This document shows, one piece after another, positions 24,971 to 33,536 of a stretch of DNA of 47,645 nucleotides. The notes under the pieces were generated by a model. That model did not search any database, was not told the DNA's origin, and was given only the letters and a program-made list of their open reading frames with translations. This DNA comes from URNF01 sp045531495 (GTDB taxonomy: Bacteria; Bacillota; Clostridia; Oscillospirales; Acutalibacteraceae). Made by a program: the position numbers and the translations under genes. The first letter of the stretch is position 1. The number at the start of each line of letters is the position of its first letter. Where the stretch lies: contig JAZSED010000072.1 in assembly GCA_045531495.1 (NCBI GenBank), forward strand, positions 1 through 47,645, given 5' to 3'.

Positions 24971-25711
24971 TTACATTTTTTCAAGTGCCGCCAACGGGAC
25001 TGCATCCCCGATAAAACGGCGCGCTATGTTCGAAAAACAAATTGCCGCGTTGCAGTCCAGCGGCAACGGTCTGCCGTTGGCATTTGCCACAGCCACCGTT
25101 TCATCCTCGGGAATAGCCCCAAGCAGTTGCAGCGCCGCCTCGTCAATAATCTGGTCGATGTCAGGCATACTGCCGTCCATAATCTTACGGGGGCGCAAAC
25201 GGTTAATAATCATTTTGGCGGGAATTTTCTTTTCCGCCAACAAATCACTTAAAATATGGGCATCTCTCGCGCACACCATATCGGGTGTACACACCACAAT
25301 GGCCTCTTCCGCCGCCGCGGTAGCGGCTTCAAAGCCTCTGCCTACACCTGCGGGGCAATCGGCGATTACCACGTCATAATACCGCGCCAAACCGCGCGCT
25401 AAACGCCGCATATCCTTCGGCGTACACAGCTGGTCAAGGGATAAGCGCGCCGGCATCACAAACACGTTTTGAAAAACAGGTGATGCGTAAATCGCTTTAA
25501 TCGGTTCGCACCGACCTGCAAACACGTCCGAAATATCATACACCGTATTGCCGCCGACACCCAGCATCAAATCAAGACTTCTCAGCCCCGCGTCGCCGTC
25601 TATCAACAGAATACGTTTCCCGAGCCGTGCCAAAGCGTAAGCCAATCCGGCAGAAACGGTCGACTTGCCTGTACCGCCTTTACCGGAGGTGACCACAACA
25701 ATGCGTCCCAT
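24971..25711 (-). CDS. minD: Septum site-determining ATPase MinD-like
   Basis: MinD is a membrane-cycling ATPase that places the division site. The 246-residue protein has the deviant Walker A motif KGGTGKST (about 11-18). It also has the MinD stretch LLIDGDAGLRSLDLMLG, Walker B region VVIADCPAGVG and the ARDAHILSDLL helix. The usual MinD C-terminal amphipathic, basic membrane-targeting helix is not obvious. The protein ends FIGDAVPLAALEKM and is about 15-20 residues shorter than common MinDs. No minC, minE or divIVA is adjacent. It has its own promoter after PBP2. A MinD/ParA-type ATPase with another localisation role is the alternative. Confidence 0.85.
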   Translation of the reverse strand: MGRIVVVTSGKGGTGKSTVSAGLAYALARLGKRILLIDGDAGLRSLDLMLGVGGNTVYDISDVFAGRCEPIKAIYASPVFQNVFVMPARLSLDQLCTPKDMRRLARGLARYYDVVIADCPAGVGRGFEAATAAAEEAIVVCTPDMVCARDAHILSDLLAEKKIPAKMIINRLRPRKIMDGSMPDIDQIIDEAALQLLGAIPEDETVAVANANGRPLPLDCNAAICFSNIARRFIGDAVPLAALEKM

Positions 25712-25743
25712 AGCCGTTTCTGCCTCCTTCCATACACTTCTTT

Positions 25744-25772
25744 ACTATACCATATATTTTTGAGGTTGTAAA
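25744..25772 (-). promoter_or_regulatory. Promoter of minD-mgsA
   Basis: TTTACA (25767-25772), 17-bp spacer ending in TGG and TATAGT (25744-25749) on the minus strand, between the PBP2 stop and the minD start. Confidence 0.82.
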
Positions 25773-25790
25773 CACCTTTTTACCCCAACT

Positions 25791-27836
25791 TTACCCCAAC
25801 AAAACCTCATTGGGTGTCGGGCTCTCCCCTGCCGTTTTGGATGCAAAATAGGCATCCACCACTTTTCTTGCCACGCCTGCCGAGGCAGAAGACGTGCCGC
25901 GTTCCATGACCACCGCTATCGCAATTTCGGGGTTTTCCACAGGCGCATATGCAATAAACACACCGTGGTCACTCTGCCCCTTAACACCCGTCTGCGCGGT
26001 ACCCGTTTTTGCCGCAATCGTATAGGCTGCAGTGCCAAAGGAGGAGTACGCCGTACCCGACTTTACAACCTCTATCATACCTTGCCGTACCGTGTCAATC
26101 GCCGCCTGTGACCAATTGGCTTTTGCCGCAATTTCGGGGGTGGTCACCTTTTCCGAAGTGCCGTCATAGCTGCGAATACTATGCACAAAATGGGTTTTAT
26201 AGCGTATACCGTCGTTTGCCATCATCATGGCATACGAGGCTAACTGAATGGGTGTATACAAGCCGTTCTGACCGATGGCGAGCTGCAGGTTATCACCTGC
26301 CGTCCAAATACCACCGACGCTTTTCTTATATTCGGGGGTGACGAGCAGACCTGCCGATTCACCGATTTCCACGCCCGTTTTAGAACCGAAGCCGAACTCT
26401 TTACAGTATTTCAGCATTACATCAGCACCAAGTTGTCTGCCCACGTCATAAAAAAACAGGTTACAGGATTTCGCAAGGGCGGTCACCACGTTAAGATTAC
26501 CGTGTACACCCAGACAACGCGGCTGGTAGTCATCATAAAAACGATACACACCGCCGCAGGACAACGCCGTTCCCGCCGAAATGTTGCCTTCGGTCATCGC
26601 CGCCAAAGAGATACCGGGCTTCATAGTAGAACCGCACGCAAACGCACCGTTCAACGCACGGTTAAACAGCGGTTTGTCGGGGTCATTTACCAAATCGTTA
26701 TAGTTCTCCGAATAGGTGGACAGATCATAGCTCGGCCAGGATGCACAGGTCAAAGCACCGCCCGTTTTTACATCCAGCACCACCACAGAACCGCTTTTTA
26801 CATCGTGGCCGTTGGTTGTAGCGGTGGATTTTGCACGCAGCTCCGCCACCTTTTCCGCCAAAGCGGTTTGCGCCACCTTTTGCAGGTTTGCGTCAATGGT
26901 CAGCACCACCGTGTCGCCGGGAACAGGTGCCGTCATTTCCTTCTCATCCAACACGGTACCGCTTTTATCCTTAATCAGCGAACGCGATCCCGCCGTACCG
27001 CGTAAATACTCTTCAAACGCACCTTCAATACCGCTTTTGCCCAGCACGTCGTTCATCGCGTACCCTTTATCCTTTAAGGTGGCGTATTCCTCCGCGTACA
27101 GCGGCCCTACCGTACCGATAAGATGTGCCGCGGTATCACCGCTGACGTACTCACGCACGGGTACCGTTTCAATATCCACACCGGGGTACAGTGTATTGTT
27201 CTCCACAATGCGGTACATGGTGGAGCGGGATATATCGTTTGCAAAGGTAAAGGGATTGCGTACCGCAAACTCCTTGACGGTCATTTCATAGCGAATACCC
27301 GCTAAAATACGTTGCTGTTCCTCGCTGTACGTCTCCAAGCAATACTGCTCCACCATTTCTGCCATACAGTTGTCCGCCGTCGCATACGACGCCATACGCA
27401 AGCGGGATTTTAAGCCCTTGACACTGTTTTCCCGTTCCGCATCAAAGGTGTACGGTGCGGTTTTGGAAATCGGCAGGGAGTCGTTCCATTCTTCCCCGAG
27501 TTCAGTGAGCAACGTCACCAACCGCAAAAGGCAGTCGTTTTGCGCTTTTTGCGCCTCATCTGAGCTGCCTGTCGGAAAATAGTTATAGTCAAACACAATC
27601 GCATAGGTAGTACGGTTAACCGCTATGGGCAACAGGTTTTTATCCAAAATCTCGCCGCGGGAAGCGGGCACGCTGATGAGGGTAGTCGTATTCTTGTCCG
27701 CTTTTTCGGCATAATGAGACCCTCTGACAATTTGTATACGAAACAAAGCGACGGCGAATATTGCAAACACCGACACAATCAAAAGCGCCAAAAACAGAGG
27801 TCGTTTGCCACTCTCATTCCGTGTTCCGCGTTGCAT
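25791..27836 (-). CDS. mrdA: Penicillin-binding protein 2, peptidoglycan transpeptidase
   Basis: This class B PBP crosslinks peptidoglycan during lateral wall elongation with MreBCD and RodA. The 681-residue protein has one N-terminal membrane anchor (14-34). A non-catalytic pedestal domain follows (about 50-300, with ASRGEILDKNLLPIAVNRTTY). The transpeptidase domain carries Ser403-x-x-Lys (GSTMKPG), Ser457-Cys-Asn (KSCNLFFYD) and Lys610-Thr-Gly (AAKTGTAQTG). The SCN triad replaces the common SSN/SDN but stays within the allowed SxN pattern. It lies directly after mreD, the normal mreBCD-mrdA order. The length is normal, and the ATG follows AAAGGA. Confidence 0.95.
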   Translation of the reverse strand: MQRGTRNESGKRPLFLALLIVSVFAIFAVALFRIQIVRGSHYAEKADKNTTTLISVPASRGEILDKNLLPIAVNRTTYAIVFDYNYFPTGSSDEAQKAQNDCLLRLVTLLTELGEEWNDSLPISKTAPYTFDAERENSVKGLKSRLRMASYATADNCMAEMVEQYCLETYSEEQQRILAGIRYEMTVKEFAVRNPFTFANDISRSTMYRIVENNTLYPGVDIETVPVREYVSGDTAAHLIGTVGPLYAEEYATLKDKGYAMNDVLGKSGIEGAFEEYLRGTAGSRSLIKDKSGTVLDEKEMTAPVPGDTVVLTIDANLQKVAQTALAEKVAELRAKSTATTNGHDVKSGSVVVLDVKTGGALTCASWPSYDLSTYSENYNDLVNDPDKPLFNRALNGAFACGSTMKPGISLAAMTEGNISAGTALSCGGVYRFYDDYQPRCLGVHGNLNVVTALAKSCNLFFYDVGRQLGADVMLKYCKEFGFGSKTGVEIGESAGLLVTPEYKKSVGGIWTAGDNLQLAIGQNGLYTPIQLASYAMMMANDGIRYKTHFVHSIRSYDGTSEKVTTPEIAAKANWSQAAIDTVRQGMIEVVKSGTAYSSFGTAAYTIAAKTGTAQTGVKGQSDHGVFIAYAPVENPEIAIAVVMERGTSSASAGVARKVVDAYFASKTAGESPTPNEVLLG

Positions 27837-27870
27837 ATACTCACCGTCCTTTCACGTGTTTTATATAGTT

Positions 27871-28419
27871 TTACACCGTTTCTCGTAAATTACGGGCAAT
27901 ACGGTAAGACAGCCAATAGATGATGGGAGACAGTGCGAAGGTGTACAGTGCATTGGGCAGTAAGATATGCCACAAGGCAAAAAACGCTTGGCTTTCCGCA
28001 AACAGCACATAACGCAGCAACCAATCTACCAAGGTATACGCAAGTATTACCGCGCCGTTAAGCAACAAAGCGGTCAACCAATTGTTGCGTAAAAGCACCT
28101 GTACCAACAAACCGCACAGACACCCCACCACCAACAGCAATAAGGCATCCAAGCCAAACAGTCTGTCCGCGTACAATGCCCACAAGAGGCCGCTGCCGAC
28201 ACCGACAGCCGCGCCGACCAGCGGGCCTTCAAACATCGCAATACACACCACCGCCGTCATCAGCGGTGCGGGATGTGCGCCGCCGACAGCAGGCAATAAA
28301 CGGGGTGCTGCTTGCACAAGCGACACTGCCACCAATATCATTCCGTAGGCAATCCAGCGCAGATACATCTTGTCTATGTGCGCCAACCATTTGCCTTTTC
28401 CAAGCCTTGATACCGCCAT
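27871..28419 (-). CDS. mreD: Rod shape-determining protein MreD
   Basis: MreD is a small integral membrane protein of the elongasome that links MreC to the lipid II polymerase machinery. The start at MAVSRLGKGKW (ATG 28417-28419) lies one base after the mreC stop with a GGGGGA site, giving 182 residues; an upstream in-frame start would overlap mreC. About five to six hydrophobic segments are visible after residue 25. Sequence conservation in MreD is low, so the name rests on hydrophobicity, size and its position between mreC and mrdA. It is probably translationally coupled to mreC. Confidence 0.88.
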   Translation of the reverse strand: MAVSRLGKGKWLAHIDKMYLRWIAYGMILVAVSLVQAAPRLLPAVGGAHPAPLMTAVVCIAMFEGPLVGAAVGVGSGLLWALYADRLFGLDALLLLVVGCLCGLLVQVLLRNNWLTALLLNGAVILAYTLVDWLLRYVLFAESQAFFALWHILLPNALYTFALSPIIYWLSYRIARNLRETV

Positions 28420-28420
28420 C

Positions 28421-29263
28421 TTATTCCCCCTGTCCGTCAAAGGAGGTAATAACCATCACCCGTTTGAGATTGGGAATATCCACAAACGGTTCCACAAGAC
28501 CGTACAGCGTCATACCGTCGGTGTCGGGCGCTACCGCCGTTACCCTGCCGATAAGCAGACCCGACGGGAATACGCCGCCCAGACCCGAAGTAACCACAAA
28601 GTCACCGCTTACCACAGACGAGGTGCGTTCCAGGTAATTGATACGCAAAAGGCCGTCACTTGCCAGCGAAAGAGAGCCGCCGGTATAGCCGCTTTCATCG
28701 GTACGGCTGATAGAAGCACTCGCTTTCAGCACAGGGTCAAGCACGGTGCGTACCTTACTGAAGGTAAGGCCCACCTCCTGCACAATACCCACAAGACCGT
28801 CAGCGGTCACAACGGGGTCACCGACCGCCACACCCACCGCCGAGCCCGCGTTAATAGAAAAATTACAAAACGGGTCGGAAGGGTCCATCGTAATCACCTT
28901 GCCATCGGCAAAGGTGTAGTCGGGGTGGTCTTCGTGCAGACTGAGTATCTGGCTGTACCATTCGTTTTCCATTTTCATTTCATCGTAATCCACAATCTGT
29001 TCGCGCAGATTACGGTTTTCTTCTTCCAACGCGGTTATCTGCTGACGCAGTGCGCCGCCTTTGCCGATACCGCCGAAGAAATCGCTCACCGCATCGGAAA
29101 CAGCGGTCACCGCCGTTTGCAGAGGGGTTACCACCACACCCGCGGCAGAAGCGAAAAAGGTGGAGATGCCACCGGTTGAAGCGGCATAAATCATCACGCC
29201 TATCAGTACGAGCGCTACACCGCCCAAAATTTTAAAGCCGATTGTCTTAAAAAAGTGCTTCAC
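28421..29263 (-). CDS. mreC: Rod shape-determining protein MreC
   Basis: MreC is a membrane-anchored scaffold that activates PBP2 outside the cell. The GTG start at 29261-29263 (VKHFFKTIGFKILGG) follows AAAGGAGG at 8 bases; the GTG further upstream overlaps this site. The product has 280 residues. It has one N-terminal membrane helix (about 9-30) and a coiled coil at about 75-100 (ITALEEENRNLREQI). Two beta-barrel subdomains follow, marked by VAVGDPVVTADGLVGIV and FVVTSGLGGVFPSGLLIG, the latter a family hallmark. It precedes mreD and follows mreB, separated from mreB by a terminator hairpin. Confidence 0.95.
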   Translation of the reverse strand: MKHFFKTIGFKILGGVALVLIGVMIYAASTGGISTFFASAAGVVVTPLQTAVTAVSDAVSDFFGGIGKGGALRQQITALEEENRNLREQIVDYDEMKMENEWYSQILSLHEDHPDYTFADGKVITMDPSDPFCNFSINAGSAVGVAVGDPVVTADGLVGIVQEVGLTFSKVRTVLDPVLKASASISRTDESGYTGGSLSLASDGLLRINYLERTSSVVSGDFVVTSGLGGVFPSGLLIGRVTAVAPDTDGMTLYGLVEPFVDIPNLKRVMVITSFDGQGE

Positions 29264-29285
29264 CGACAGCACCTCCTTTCAAAGC

Positions 29286-29318
29286 AAAAAAGCGGGTGGT
29301 GTTTCTCCACCCGCTTTT
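29286..29318 (-). terminator. Intrinsic terminator between mreB and mreC
   Basis: Inverted repeat AAAAGCGGGTGG / CCACCCGCTTTT (29288-29299 with 29307-29318) with a TTTTTT tract on the minus strand. It lies inside the mreB-mreC-mreD-mrdA gene order, so it would lower expression of the downstream genes relative to mreB, or the downstream genes need read-through. Confidence 0.88.
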
Positions 29319-29328
29319 CTCTGTGTTA

Positions 29329-30345
29329 TTACATACGGCGGTTGGAACGGAAGTTGCTTACCATTCCCAAATCAAGACATTTACCCGTACCGGATACCAC
29401 GCAATCCAGCGGGTCCTCCGCCACGTGTACAGGCATACCCGTTTCGCGGGAAATAAGCTGGTCAAGACCGCGAAGCAGAGCGCCGCCGCCGGTCAGCATA
29501 ATGCCGTTGGTGATAATATCCGCAGACAACTCGGGGGGTGTTCTTTCGAGGGTCGCGCGGATAGCGTCTACAATGATGGTAACAGGGTCAGCCAACGCCT
29601 CGCGCACCTCTTCCGCAGAAATGGTGATATTCTTCGGCAGACCGTCCACCAGGTTGCGGCCCTTGACATCCATTTTGGTGTCATCGTCTTCCTGCGGGAA
29701 CGCAGAGCCGATAGCAATTTTAATATCCTCAGCGGTACGCTCACCGATAAGCAGGTTATATTTCTTTTTGATGTAGGATACGATAGCTTCATCAAAATCA
29801 TCACCCGCGGTACGCACCGAACAGAAGGTTACGATATCACCAAGCGAGATAACTGCGATTTCGGAGGTGCCGCCGCCGATGTCAACCACCATACAGCCTG
29901 CCGCTTCTTCTACCTGCAGACCTGCACCGATAGCTGCCGCCATCGGTTCGGCAATCAATTCTACGTCCTTCGCACCCGCCTGTCTTGCGGCGTCCTCTAC
30001 CGCGCGGCGTTCCACCTCGGTAACACCCGACGGGATACACACGATAATGCGGGGACGGCGAGCCCAGGTGGATTTCAGCGCCGCCTTGATAAAGTAGCGG
30101 AGCATCTCCGCGGTCACGTCAAAATCCGCAATAACACCGTCTTTGAGCGGACGGATAGCGGAAATGGAGCCTGGGGTACGGCCAATCATTTCTTTGGCCT
30201 CGCTGCCAACCGCCATTACCTCATCGCGTTTCAAGTCTACCGCTACAACCGACGGTTCACGCATCACAATGCCTTTTCCTCTCATATACACCAGCGTATT
30301 CGCGGTGCCCAAATCGATGCCGATATCGCCTCTGTTAAACCACAT
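29329..30345 (-). CDS. mreB: Cell shape-determining actin homolog MreB
   Basis: MreB polymerises along the membrane and directs lateral wall synthesis. From MWFNRGDIGIDLGTANT the protein has 338 residues, the normal length. Motifs include the phosphate 1 loop IGIDLGTANTLVYM, the phosphate 2 region MVVDIGGGTSEIAVI and the adenosine region IMLTGGGALLRGLD. An in-frame ATG ten codons upstream (30373-30375) has a stronger GGAGGG site, so a 348-residue form is possible; the shorter start has AAGGAAGG. It has its own promoter and ends at a terminator. The maf gene lies upstream, as in many Firmicutes. Confidence 0.97.
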   Translation of the reverse strand: MWFNRGDIGIDLGTANTLVYMRGKGIVMREPSVVAVDLKRDEVMAVGSEAKEMIGRTPGSISAIRPLKDGVIADFDVTAEMLRYFIKAALKSTWARRPRIIVCIPSGVTEVERRAVEDAARQAGAKDVELIAEPMAAAIGAGLQVEEAAGCMVVDIGGGTSEIAVISLGDIVTFCSVRTAGDDFDEAIVSYIKKKYNLLIGERTAEDIKIAIGSAFPQEDDDTKMDVKGRNLVDGLPKNITISAEEVREALADPVTIIVDAIRATLERTPPELSADIITNGIMLTGGGALLRGLDQLISRETGMPVHVAEDPLDCVVSGTGKCLDLGMVSNFRSNRRM

Positions 30346-30384
30346 ACTGTTTTCCTTCCTTTCACTCTGTTGCATATACAAATC

Positions 30385-30408
30385 CCTCCGTTTTTATTCT
30401 CTCGGAGG
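30385..30408 (-). promoter_or_regulatory. Hairpin in the mreB leader sequestering an upstream Shine-Dalgarno
   Basis: CCTCCG pairs with CGGAGG across a 12-base A-rich loop on the minus strand. The 3' arm is the GGAGGG site of the upstream mreB start (ATG 30373-30375). Melting of the hairpin would expose that site. Folded by eye; six base pairs. Confidence 0.45.
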
Positions 30409-30432
30409 AAAGTTTTGGCACATACACACTTA

Positions 30433-30461
30433 ATTATATACTATATAAAAGAAATTCTCAA
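30433..30461 (-). promoter_or_regulatory. Promoter of mreB
   Basis: TTGAGA (30456-30461), 17-bp spacer and a perfect TATAAT (30433-30438) on the minus strand, downstream of the maf stop. Confidence 0.85.
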
Positions 30462-30488
30462 CAAAAAACGTAAAATATTTCCGATTTT

Positions 30489-31052
30489 TTACAATTCTAT
30501 GGAAAAACCTTCCAAAAAGCGGCGTACTCTGCCGCCCGGCAGGCCCATAACGGTATAAAAATCGCCGTCAATACCGCTGACAAACCGCATACCGTATCCT
30601 TGGATACCGTAACTGCCCGCTTTATCCATCGGCTCTTTCGTCGCAACGTAGCGTTCCGCTTCTTCGCGGGTCACGGGATAAAAATGCACCGATGCAACAT
30701 CGGTAAAACCCTCGCATCTGTCGGGACTGCACACCCACACACCGGTCATCACCTGATGGGTACGCCCGCCGAGCGCTAACAACATTTGCACGGCATCCTG
30801 TTCGTCCTTCGGTTTGCCGAGCACTTTGTCATCCAACACCACAACGGTGTCCGCACCGAGTACCACACGGTCGGGGTGCTGTTCAAACACCGCCTGCGCT
30901 TTACAACGCGCCAGCGCCAAGGTATAGTCGGCGGGAGCCAGACCCGCGGGCGCGGTTTCTTCCCCGGCTACCACCACTTCGAACGGCACACCTGCCAAAG
31001 TCAGTATCTCCCGTCTGCGCGGAGAGGCGGATGCTAAAATCAATTTTTGCAT
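30489..31052 (-). CDS. maf: Maf family nucleotide pyrophosphatase
   Basis: Maf proteins hydrolyse non-canonical or modified nucleoside triphosphates, mainly dTTP/UTP-type in this subfamily, and have been linked to septum formation. The 187-residue protein begins with the substrate loop LILASASPRRREIL. It carries VVLGADTVVVLDDKVLGKP with the catalytic Asp, and then DKAGSYGIQGYG and GDFYTVMGLP. The length is standard. It starts one base after the dut stop, so the two nucleotide-sanitising genes are translated together. mreB follows with its own promoter. Confidence 0.94.
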   Translation of the reverse strand: MQKLILASASPRRREILTLAGVPFEVVVAGEETAPAGLAPADYTLALARCKAQAVFEQHPDRVVLGADTVVVLDDKVLGKPKDEQDAVQMLLALGGRTHQVMTGVWVCSPDRCEGFTDVASVHFYPVTREEAERYVATKEPMDKAGSYGIQGYGMRFVSGIDGDFYTVMGLPGGRVRRFLEGFSIEL

Positions 31053-31053
31053 T

Positions 31054-31494
31054 TTACGCTCTCCCCGTCGAGCCGAAGCCGCCTTCGCCGCGTGCAGTTT
31101 CTTCCAATGTGTCGGTCACCTCAAAATCGGGGGTGAATACCGGCATAATGACCAGCTGTGCGATACGTTCATTAGGCTCTATCGTGTATGGTGCGTCCCC
31201 TTGGTTGATAAGACCCACTTGAATTTCACCCGTGTAGTCGCTGTCGATAACGCCCACACAGTTAGAAAGGGTCAAGCCGTGCTTAATAGCAAGACCGCTT
31301 CTTGCAAAAACAAGTGCCACCGTATCTTTAGACGGCAAACCGATAGCAATACCCGTAGGAATACGCACCCTTTCGCCCACGCCGACGGTCAGCGGTGCTT
31401 CCAGCCACGCGTGCAAATCCGCGCCCGCGCTGCCGTCGGTTGCACGGTGCGGCAAGGTGGCGTTTTCACGGACAGGTTTTATTTTCAATTGCAT
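31054..31494 (-). CDS. dut: dUTP diphosphatase
   Basis: Dut hydrolyses dUTP to dUMP, keeping uracil out of DNA and feeding thymidylate synthesis. The start at MQLKIKPVRENATLP (ATG 31492-31494) follows GAGGTG and gives 146 residues, typical of the trimeric type. All five motifs are visible: motif 1 ATDGSAGADLHA, motif 2 RSGLAIKHGL, motif 3 GVIDSDYTGEIQVGLIN, motif 4 RIAQLVIMPV and motif 5 RGEGGFGSTG. It heads a dut-maf operon with its own promoter, divergent from the ABC transporter. Confidence 0.97.
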   Translation of the reverse strand: MQLKIKPVRENATLPHRATDGSAGADLHAWLEAPLTVGVGERVRIPTGIAIGLPSKDTVALVFARSGLAIKHGLTLSNCVGVIDSDYTGEIQVGLINQGDAPYTIEPNERIAQLVIMPVFTPDFEVTDTLEETARGEGGFGSTGRA

Positions 31495-31515
31495 AAAAAT
31501 CACCTCATTTGTATT

Positions 31516-31544
31516 ATCATAACTTGTTTTTACGTTTTTTTCAA
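31516..31544 (-). promoter_or_regulatory. Promoter of dut-maf
   Basis: TTGAAA (31539-31544), 17-bp spacer and TATGAT (31516-31521) on the minus strand. Confidence 0.82.
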
Positions 31545-31561
31545 TTATTTATAAGAAAAAA

Positions 31562-31590
31562 ATGACAAAAGACACACAATATGGTATACT
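31562..31590 (+). promoter_or_regulatory. Promoter of the ABC transporter-PPTase unit
   Basis: ATGACA (31562-31567), 17-bp spacer ending in TGG and TATACT (31585-31590) on the plus strand. It covers the first in-frame ATG of the reading frame, so the real gene start must lie downstream, at 31635. Confidence 0.82.
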
Positions 31591-31634
31591 TTTTCTATAA
31601 TGACGGTAGAAAAGCACAGAAAGGAAGTGCAACC

Positions 31635-33536
31635 ATGCCCCCACCGATAAGAAACATAGACAAATATAAAGAGCCGCGTCCCAAGACGATGCGGGAAGTA
31701 CCCGGCTATCTGCGCCGTTTGATAGGCGGCTTTTTCCACCGCCTGTTTTACATATTCGGGATTGTGTGGGAATGCAGTCCGCTGATACTGATTTTAATGT
31801 CGGTGCTGGCATTACTGCACGGTGTGTTGCCCGTTGTAGGTGCGTACATCGGTGCCGCTATTCTCAACGCTTTAGCGGGTGCTATCACGGGTACGGTTGC
31901 GTTCTCCGAAATTTTCAAGCTGCTTATTATTCAGTTTGTGTATCTCTTTGGCAACCGTCTGGTCACCGAGGTCAATACCATTGTCACCCGTGTGGCAGGC
32001 GAAAAGGTCAGCAACCATATCAAAATGCGGATTATGCACAAAGCCAAAGAGCTGGACCTTTCCAACTTTGACCTGCCCGATTTTTACGAACGGTTGGACA
32101 ACGCCAACCGTGAAGCGGGTATGCGTCCGTTGCAGATTTTGAGCGCCACCTTCAATATTGTCAGCAGTATCATCAGTATGGTGAGCTTTATTGCCATTTT
32201 GTGGGCGGTCACACCCATTGCGCCGATTATCATTGTTATAGTATCCATCCCCTCCGCGATTGTCAACTTTATCTACCGCGGCAAGAACGTCAGATATATG
32301 CGTTTTCACTCCAAGGAACGCCGACAGATGTGGTACTATTCCGACCTGCTTGTGAACAAGGACATGGCAAAAGAAATCCGCCTTTACGGTCTGTCGGACA
32401 ACCTTATTAGGCGATACAAGACGGTATTTCAAAAGTATTACAACGGATTGAAGCGGCTTATCCTCGGCGAAGGCGGCTATAACGTAGGCTTAAATATTGT
32501 ATCCACCGTGGTGCATTGCGGGTTCTTCCTGTACATTGCGAAGGGCGTATTTGACGGCAAAATGCAGCTTGGTGACTACTCGCTGTACACGGGTGCTTTA
32601 ACCTCTATTGCGGGCGGTGTCACCTCGCTTATCTCCACCACCGCCACCATTTATGAGGGCACGCTGTTTATTGAAAACCTCATTATCTTCTTACAGGAAA
32701 CGCGGCGCATTGTCCCCCTTCTGCCCGCACCCGCGCCTATCACCCGTCATATCGGGCACACCTTCCGCTTTGAAAACGTTTCCTTTGCCTACCCCGGTAC
32801 CAGCCGTCTGGTTCTCCAAAATATCAACCTGGAAATCGGCGCAGGCGAAACCATGGTTTTGGTGGGTCTCAACGGTGCGGGTAAGACCACCCTCTTAAAA
32901 CTGTTACTCCGTCTGTATGACCCCACCGAGGGCACCGTTTATATGGACGGTAAAGACATCCGTTTATATGACCCGGAGGAGCTGTACCGCATTTTCGGTA
33001 TCATTTTCCAGGATTTCGGCAAATATGCCGCCACCGCCGCCGACAACATCGCTTTCGGTCAAATCGAAAAAGACGCAGACCAAAATGCCGTTGTGGAAGC
33101 GGCAAAGCAAGGTAACGCGCACGATTACATCAGCGCCTTACCGTCGGGTTATGACACGCCGCTGATGCGGTTCTTTGAGGAAAACGGGTTGGAGCTTTCT
33201 ATCGGTCAATGGCAGAAGCTTGCCGTCTCCCGTGCCTTCTATCGTGATGCAGACGTACTGATTTTGGACGAACCGACCGCATCGTTAGACGCCATTGCCG
33301 AGCAGGAAATCTTCCGTCAGTTTGATTCTCTGCGGGAGGGCAAAACCACCATTTTTGTGTCACACCGCCTATCGAGTGCCACCACCGCCACCAAGATTGT
33401 TGTTCTCCAAAACGGCAAGGTGGTAGAGGAAGGTACACACACACAGCTGATGAAGGCAAAGAAGCAGTATTATGAGCTGTTCTCCACCCAGGCGGAGCGG
33501 TATATCGCCTCCGCCAAAGAGATGGAGGAAAACTGA
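31635..33536 (+). CDS. ABC exporter, fused permease and ATPase
   Basis: This is a half-size ABC exporter that probably works as a homodimer in the membrane. The start at MPPPIRNIDKYKEPRPK follows AGGAAG and gives 633 residues. The transmembrane domain spans about 45-345 with five to six helices; the ATPase domain starts near 375. Walker A is GLNGAGKTT (about 411-419) and Walker B VLILDEPTASLD (about 540-551). The signature is LSIGQWQ instead of LSGGQ. An H-loop (FVSHRLS) follows. A phosphopantetheinyl transferase gene overlaps its stop by one base. That pairing hints at export of a carrier-protein-made metabolite or a peptide. The cargo is unknown. Confidence 0.92.
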   Translation: MPPPIRNIDKYKEPRPKTMREVPGYLRRLIGGFFHRLFYIFGIVWECSPLILILMSVLALLHGVLPVVGAYIGAAILNALAGAITGTVAFSEIFKLLIIQFVYLFGNRLVTEVNTIVTRVAGEKVSNHIKMRIMHKAKELDLSNFDLPDFYERLDNANREAGMRPLQILSATFNIVSSIISMVSFIAILWAVTPIAPIIIVIVSIPSAIVNFIYRGKNVRYMRFHSKERRQMWYYSDLLVNKDMAKEIRLYGLSDNLIRRYKTVFQKYYNGLKRLILGEGGYNVGLNIVSTVVHCGFFLYIAKGVFDGKMQLGDYSLYTGALTSIAGGVTSLISTTATIYEGTLFIENLIIFLQETRRIVPLLPAPAPITRHIGHTFRFENVSFAYPGTSRLVLQNINLEIGAGETMVLVGLNGAGKTTLLKLLLRLYDPTEGTVYMDGKDIRLYDPEELYRIFGIIFQDFGKYAATAADNIAFGQIEKDADQNAVVEAAKQGNAHDYISALPSGYDTPLMRFFEENGLELSIGQWQKLAVSRAFYRDADVLILDEPTASLDAIAEQEIFRQFDSLREGKTTIFVSHRLSSATTATKIVVLQNGKVVEEGTHTQLMKAKKQYYELFSTQAERYIASAKEMEEN

